The notes under the pieces are model-generated. The model saw only the letters and a program-made list of their open reading frames with translations. It ran no database searches and was not told the DNA's origin. A stretch of DNA of 17,993 bases from Rhodospirillaceae bacterium UBA6608 (GTDB taxonomy: Bacteria; Pseudomonadota; Alphaproteobacteria; Rhodospirillales_A; Casp-alpha2), in assembly GCA_002433335.1 (NCBI GenBank), contig DJHY01000291.1, positions 8,890 to 26,882 on the forward strand. The letters are read 5' to 3'. This document shows positions 14,901 to 17,993 of this stretch, piece after piece (position 1 is the stretch's first letter; each line of letters opens with the position of its first letter). A program made the position numbers and the translations under genes.

Positions 14901-15932
14901 ATGCGGAAGCGCGTCGCCATCCTGTTTCCCGCCCCGGAGGGATCTCGGAACGTTGTCCTGGAAGATACGCGGTTCGCTGAAACTGCGGCGGCGTTACGTG
15001 CGACGGGTTTGGACGTTGAAGCGGCACCCTATGCGGATCAATTCATCGACGATGCCCGCGACCAACTTCTGGGCGTAGACGGCGTCTTGGTCTGGGTCAA
15101 TCCGGTTGAAGGAGAGCAAAATCGAGCGCTGCTTAACGGATTATTGTCGGACATCGCCGAACGGGGGGTATTCGTCAGCGCCCATCCCGACGTCATTCGA
15201 AAGATGGGCACCAAGGCAATCCTCTATCAGACCCGCTCCATGCCCTGGGGCTGCGACACGCGCCATTACACTTCCCTTGAACAGATGCAGGCGGAACTGC
15301 CGGAGCGCCTGAGCCGGCACGGCGCGGTCGTCTTGAAACGAGTGCGCGGGAACGGCGGCAATGGCGTCTGGCGGGTGGCGCCCGCAGATCCCGCCGCCAC
15401 CGTTACGCTAACCTCCCGGCTCCACGTGCGCCACGCCAAGCGGGGCAGCACCGAGGAGGAAATGGCGCCCGAGGAGCTATATGCCATCTGCGCGTCCTAT
15501 TTCGAAGACGGAGACGGAATGATCGACCAGCCCTATCAGGCGCGCCTGGCCGACGGCATGGTGCGCTGTTACATGGTCCACGACCGTGTCGCGGGGTTCG
15601 GCGAACAACTGATCAACGCGCTGCATCCGGCGGTGCCGGACCCGGGCGAGCGCCTCTATTTCCCGCCGACGCGACCGGATTTTCAGCCGCTGAAGACGAT
15701 GCTGGAAACGGACTGGCTGCCCGAACTGTGCCGCCGCCTTGACCTCCAACCGCATGATCTCCCGATCATCTGGGATGCCGATTTTCTTTACGGCCCGAAA
15801 GATGCGGCGGGCGCCGACACGTTCGTTCTATGTGAGATCAACGTCAGTTCCGTCTATCCGTTTCCCGACGACGCGCTGAAGCCGATCGCCGAAGCGGCAT
15901 CCGCCAGATTGGCAGTTCCGCCGAAAACTTAA
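14901..15932 (+). CDS. Cj0069-family ATP-grasp-like protein
   Basis: The 343-residue soluble protein matches the pattern of the Cj0069 family, which carries an ATP-grasp-like fold. The N-terminal part is a Rossmann-like domain (VAILFPAPEGSR). The ATP lid has VVLKRVRGNGGNGVW (143-157), and near the C-terminus CEINVSSVYPFP (about 311-322) supplies the Glu-x-Asn metal pair usual in ATP-grasp ligases. An ATP-dependent ligase role on an acid substrate is inferred from the fold; the substrate is unknown. Translation starts at ATG 14901 with GAGG about 12 bases upstream, 36 bp after the MBL gene, so the two are probably co-transcribed. Confidence 0.75.
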   Translation: MRKRVAILFPAPEGSRNVVLEDTRFAETAAALRATGLDVEAAPYADQFIDDARDQLLGVDGVLVWVNPVEGEQNRALLNGLLSDIAERGVFVSAHPDVIRKMGTKAILYQTRSMPWGCDTRHYTSLEQMQAELPERLSRHGAVVLKRVRGNGGNGVWRVAPADPAATVTLTSRLHVRHAKRGSTEEEMAPEELYAICASYFEDGDGMIDQPYQARLADGMVRCYMVHDRVAGFGEQLINALHPAVPDPGERLYFPPTRPDFQPLKTMLETDWLPELCRRLDLQPHDLPIIWDADFLYGPKDAAGADTFVLCEINVSSVYPFPDDALKPIAEAASARLAVPPKT

Positions 15933-16149
15933 TCCTCTTGCTGGTGATTTCATCCACTTCCGGCAAAAAGCGGACACCACACCAAAGTCGTCGCAATAAC
16001 TCCTATTCGAGAAAGCAGACGTCTGATTCTTCAGATAAGCCCGTTCCAAATTTCCCTTGCACACGAACCTTCGCATCACTAAATACCCGCCGCTTTAAAT
16101 TGTCCTGACTTGGGCAAAGGCTGCCGCCCATGTTTGCGGCTTAACCACA
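15933..16149. promoter_or_regulatory. Control region upstream of tniQ
   Basis: There is no gene here. A weak promoter-like pair TTGCAC (16057-16062), 17 bp, TAAATA (16080-16085) would start transcription near 16092. The transposon-end motif recurs just downstream at 16095-16105. A ten-base palindrome CAGACGTCTG is at 16016-16025. Two mutually exclusive small stems, TGGGC/GCCCA (16111-16130) and GCCGC/GCGGC (16123-16140), lie just before the tniQ start. The elements are seen; their regulatory roles are inferred. Confidence 0.4.
16095..16105 (+). promoter_or_regulatory. Orphan TnsB-type site before tniQ
   Basis: TTAAATTGTCC matches the element-end consensus TTA(A/G)NTTGTCC at every position and is the only copy I found by eye outside the end at 5101-5165. 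It lies 45 bp upstream of the tniQ start and overlaps the expected transcription start, so a bound TnsB could repress tniQ-tnsA. A chance match cannot be excluded for a single 11-bp site. Confidence 0.5.
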
Positions 16150-17424
16150 TTGAACGGCCCCTGGCCATTCCGACCGCGACCGGTCGATGATGAGACGTTC
16201 TCGTCTTGGTTCTCGCGCCTGGCTTGGGCCAACGGGCTGGAACCTGGCGAGCTGTATCGCATCGCACTACCCGGCGGACGGATGCATCGAGCCGATCTGG
16301 ACAGGCTCGCCTGCGAAGACCTGATCGCCGGTTTATCGGCCCACACGGGTATCGAGCGAGGTGACTTGCTCAAGCGGACGCTGAAAGCCTGGTCCGGCCG
16401 GTTGTATGGAGAAGACGACGGCCGCAACAAGCTGCTTTGGCTGCCCGCCGCCGGCGTGCATCAAAAGTCGAAGTCGTTCGGTCAACAGGCCTGCCCCGCA
16501 TGCCTACAGGATGACGCTGTGTCACACCTCCGCTCGGTGCACCGATTGGCATTCGTCACCAGCTGCCCCCATCACAGCCGCCTGCTGATCGATAAATGCC
16601 CTGAATGCACCGCGCCAATTCAACCGCTCTACGGATCACCTCACCTAGGATCAGTTTGTCTTTGTTGGAATTGCGGTTTCGATCTTCGGCGCGCGGAGCC
16701 GCCGGAGGTCCATACGCATCGCGCCCAAGAAGAGCTGGTCCGCATTGCACAAGGCGATTGGGGCGAGCTGGGTGGGTTCGGCCGCGTCTATCCGCTCGCC
16801 TATTTCCGAATTCTCTGGATCGTTTATCGCCTACTGGCAACAGGCCGGTTTGCCTACCCGCTACGTGAGTGGACACGCCGAAACCTCGGCACGCCTGACG
16901 TACCACCATCTGCCATACCGCGCATCAAAGAGATAGAACGATTGCCGGCCCACAGCCGCCATGTCCTTACTCAGCAAGCCTACGCATTGCTCGGCGATTG
17001 GCCGTTCCGGTTCGTCGCCGCTTGCAAAGGTGTCGGCATCACGTCGCGTGTGCTCCTGAAAAACCCTGCGCAGGTACCCTTCGCATTATGGGCGCCAGCG
17101 TCGAGCGAGCTTCAAGACGGCAACTATCAACCGGCACCATCCGAAGTCGCGGCGGCGAGGGCATTCTTGCAAAGGCAAGACACGCTACCGACACGCGGCG
17201 CCTTGAGCCAAGTCCTCGGCTGCAAATCCAAGCACATCGATGAACTCGCCGTTCCCGCCGGCGACCACTGCGCCTACGGGACGAACCGCTATTGGAAACT
17301 GGACGGCGTCAGTCCCGAGGTTCGCGCGGCCGCACGCGCAGCCGCCATACATGAAGGACATAACGTCGGCCCCTGGGTCGATCAGATATTACGCGAGGCG
17401 CTCAAAAGGCGAGGCTTAGTATAA
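16150..17424 (+). CDS. tniQ: TniQ/TnsD-family target-selection protein
   Basis: TniQ/TnsD proteins bind the attachment DNA, or a CRISPR effector, and recruit TnsC and the transposase. The 424-residue protein begins with the TniQ signature PFRPRPVDDETFSSWFSRLAWANGL (about 6-30). It then carries zinc-binding pairs: Cys115/Cys118, Cys139/His142, Cys150/Cys153 and Cys170-x-Cys172-xx-Cys175. The C-terminal half (about 210-424) is longer than in minimal TniQ. It contains LPTRGALSQVLGCKSKHIDEL, which looks like a helix-turn-helix, so direct DNA recognition as in TnsD is plausible. The start is TTG 16150 without a clear ribosome-binding site; no in-frame ATG or GTG exists upstream before the stop at 16096. 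tnsA follows by 60 bp. Confidence 0.88.
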   Translation: MNGPWPFRPRPVDDETFSSWFSRLAWANGLEPGELYRIALPGGRMHRADLDRLACEDLIAGLSAHTGIERGDLLKRTLKAWSGRLYGEDDGRNKLLWLPAAGVHQKSKSFGQQACPACLQDDAVSHLRSVHRLAFVTSCPHHSRLLIDKCPECTAPIQPLYGSPHLGSVCLCWNCGFDLRRAEPPEVHTHRAQEELVRIAQGDWGELGGFGRVYPLAYFRILWIVYRLLATGRFAYPLREWTRRNLGTPDVPPSAIPRIKEIERLPAHSRHVLTQQAYALLGDWPFRFVAACKGVGITSRVLLKNPAQVPFALWAPASSELQDGNYQPAPSEVAAARAFLQRQDTLPTRGALSQVLGCKSKHIDELAVPAGDHCAYGTNRYWKLDGVSPEVRAAARAAAIHEGHNVGPWVDQILREALKRRGLV

Positions 17425-17484
17425 AAATACATGTTGGGGATTGCAGCCCGGAAAAATCACTACATATAGTATTTAGGAGGAGAG

Positions 17485-17993
17485 ATGCCGGTTAGAAAAA
17501 TTCCCATCAGCAGCCGGAGTCTGACGGGTCGCCACGCATACGGGCGCGGCAAAGATGCTGTTGGATTTGAATCGTCTCTCGAGCGGGATTTCATCTCGCT
17601 GATGCGTTTCGATATCAATGTCACGGACATCGAAGAGCAGCCCGTCCGGATTGCGTTCCAGGACAGTGCCGGCAATCATCGCCACTACACACCGGACTTC
17701 CTGGTTCATCGACGTTCCGGCACCTCGATGCTCGCCGAGATCAAACCTGCCAAGTTCGTGACGGCCGACCTCGACGACAAATTCAATGCCGCCAGGAATT
17801 TCGCCCGCAGGCGGGGTTGGATGTTCGAGGTATGGACGGAACAGCAGATCCGCATTCCCCGGTTGGAGAACGCCAAATTCCTCGTCCCCTACCAGCAAGC
17901 GGAGCCGCCGGCAGGGGCGCGCGACCGCTTACTGACCGCACTAGGTGAAACAGGTCGGACGACGGTTACCCGCCTTCTCGATGCGACATGCCG
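17485..17993 (+). CDS. tnsA: TnsA endonuclease (3' partial, runs off the window)
   Basis: TnsA is the restriction-enzyme-like nuclease that cuts the 5' ends of Tn7-like elements while TnsB cuts the 3' ends. The 169 visible residues hold the N-terminal catalytic domain: FESSLERDFISLM (28-40) with Glu33, VTDIEEQPVRIAF (46-58), HYTPDFLVHRR (68-78) with Asp71, and MLAEIKPAK (82-90) with the Glu85-x-Lys87 pair. The C-terminal domain that contacts TnsC begins near residue 140 (PPAGARDRLLTALGETG). ATG 17485 follows an excellent TAGGAGG. The frame is open to the window edge, and the family length of about 230-270 residues means roughly one third is missing. tnsB and tnsC should follow. Confidence 0.88.
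   Translation, partial: MPVRKIPISSRSLTGRHAYGRGKDAVGFESSLERDFISLMRFDINVTDIEEQPVRIAFQDSAGNHRHYTPDFLVHRRSGTSMLAEIKPAKFVTADLDDKFNAARNFARRRGWMFEVWTEQQIRIPRLENAKFLVPYQQAEPPAGARDRLLTALGETGRTTVTRLLDATC

Larger units (their letters stand above)
5101..17993. mobile_element. Tn7-like transposon, left part (runs off the window)
   Basis: This is the inferred extent of the element within the window. It begins at the repeat-bearing TGT end next to tRNA-Gln and includes about 10.8 kb of cargo. It ends in the window with tniQ and a partial tnsA reading rightward. TnsA cuts the 5' ends and TnsB the 3' ends, so an element with TnsA would move by cut-and-paste. No integrase of the tyrosine or serine type is seen, which argues against a classical tRNA-integrated island. 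tnsB, tnsC and the right end are expected outside. The cargo could also hold nested insertions, which I cannot exclude. Confidence 0.7.

Noticed and set aside
16016..16025. The palindrome CAGACGTCTG as a second transposon end or resolution site.
   Set aside because: It shares nothing with the TGTC repeats, and a single ten-base palindrome is expected by chance at this scale.
17441..17470. A promoter for tnsA (TTGCAG, 18 bp, TATAGT).
   Set aside because: Transcription would start within or after the ribosome-binding site, leaving too short a leader; tnsA is more likely read from the tniQ promoter.
17473..17898. A 141-codon open frame on the minus strand at the right end.
   Set aside because: It is antisense to tnsA, whose catalytic motifs and excellent ribosome-binding site are clear on the + strand.
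5068..17993. A classical tRNA-integrated genomic island driven by a tyrosine integrase.
   Set aside because: No integrase gene and no repeated tRNA 3' end are visible; the phased TGTC repeats with tniQ and tnsA explain the boundary better.
5101..17993. A CRISPR-associated transposon call.
   Set aside because: No cas gene, repeat-spacer array or crRNA-like repeat is in the window; it remains possible only if such genes lie to the right.

Overview
The window is GC-rich bacterial DNA. Its core genes (a TPR protein followed directly by ispE, a CspA-type cold-shock gene, a TauE/SafE permease) look alphaproteobacterial, probably Rhodospirillales-like. That placement is inferred from protein style and gene order, not from any search.

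Bases 1-5100 look like ordinary chromosome: the tail of an unrecognised gene, a strong convergent terminator, a small membrane protein, a TauE/SafE permease, cspA with its terminator, a small hypothetical gene, a TPR protein plus ispE operon, and tRNA-Gln(UUG).

A mobile element appears to start at base 5101, 36 bp past the tRNA discriminator base. It begins with TGT and carries four tandem TGTCC-type repeats about 20 bp apart, the layout of TnsB-binding sites at the end of a Tn7-like transposon. At the far side of the window, reading rightward, are tniQ (16150-17424) and a tnsA that runs off the window edge (17485 onward). The stretch between is therefore read as transposon cargo. tnsB, tnsC and the other end must lie to the right, and no cas gene or CRISPR array is visible.

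The cargo has three parts. (a) A gene of unknown function at 5476-6201 sits behind a hairpin-rich leader. (b) A metal module, probably nickel or cobalt, is arranged around a divergent promoter with a perfect inverted-repeat operator. Leftward run a HupE/UreJ-like permease, a membrane-anchored periplasmic protein, a Rap1a-like four-cysteine protein, and a secreted twin of the anchored protein's C-terminal domain. Rightward run a CsoR/RcnR/InrS-type repressor, an NreB/NrsD-like MFS exporter with a His-rich tail, and a YqaA-family membrane protein. (c) A DevBCA/MacAB-like ABC export system (adaptor, FtsX-type permease, ATPase) is followed by a metallo-beta-lactamase-fold protein that has lost its HxHxDH motif and by a Cj0069-family ATP-grasp-like protein.

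Read together, this is a Tn7-like element that may home to tRNA-Gln through its TniQ/TnsD-type protein and that carries metal handling and an export system. The most novel candidates are the tRNA-Gln-adjacent Tn7-like element itself, the twin HupE-linked periplasmic domain, and the exporter linked to a degenerate MBL protein.
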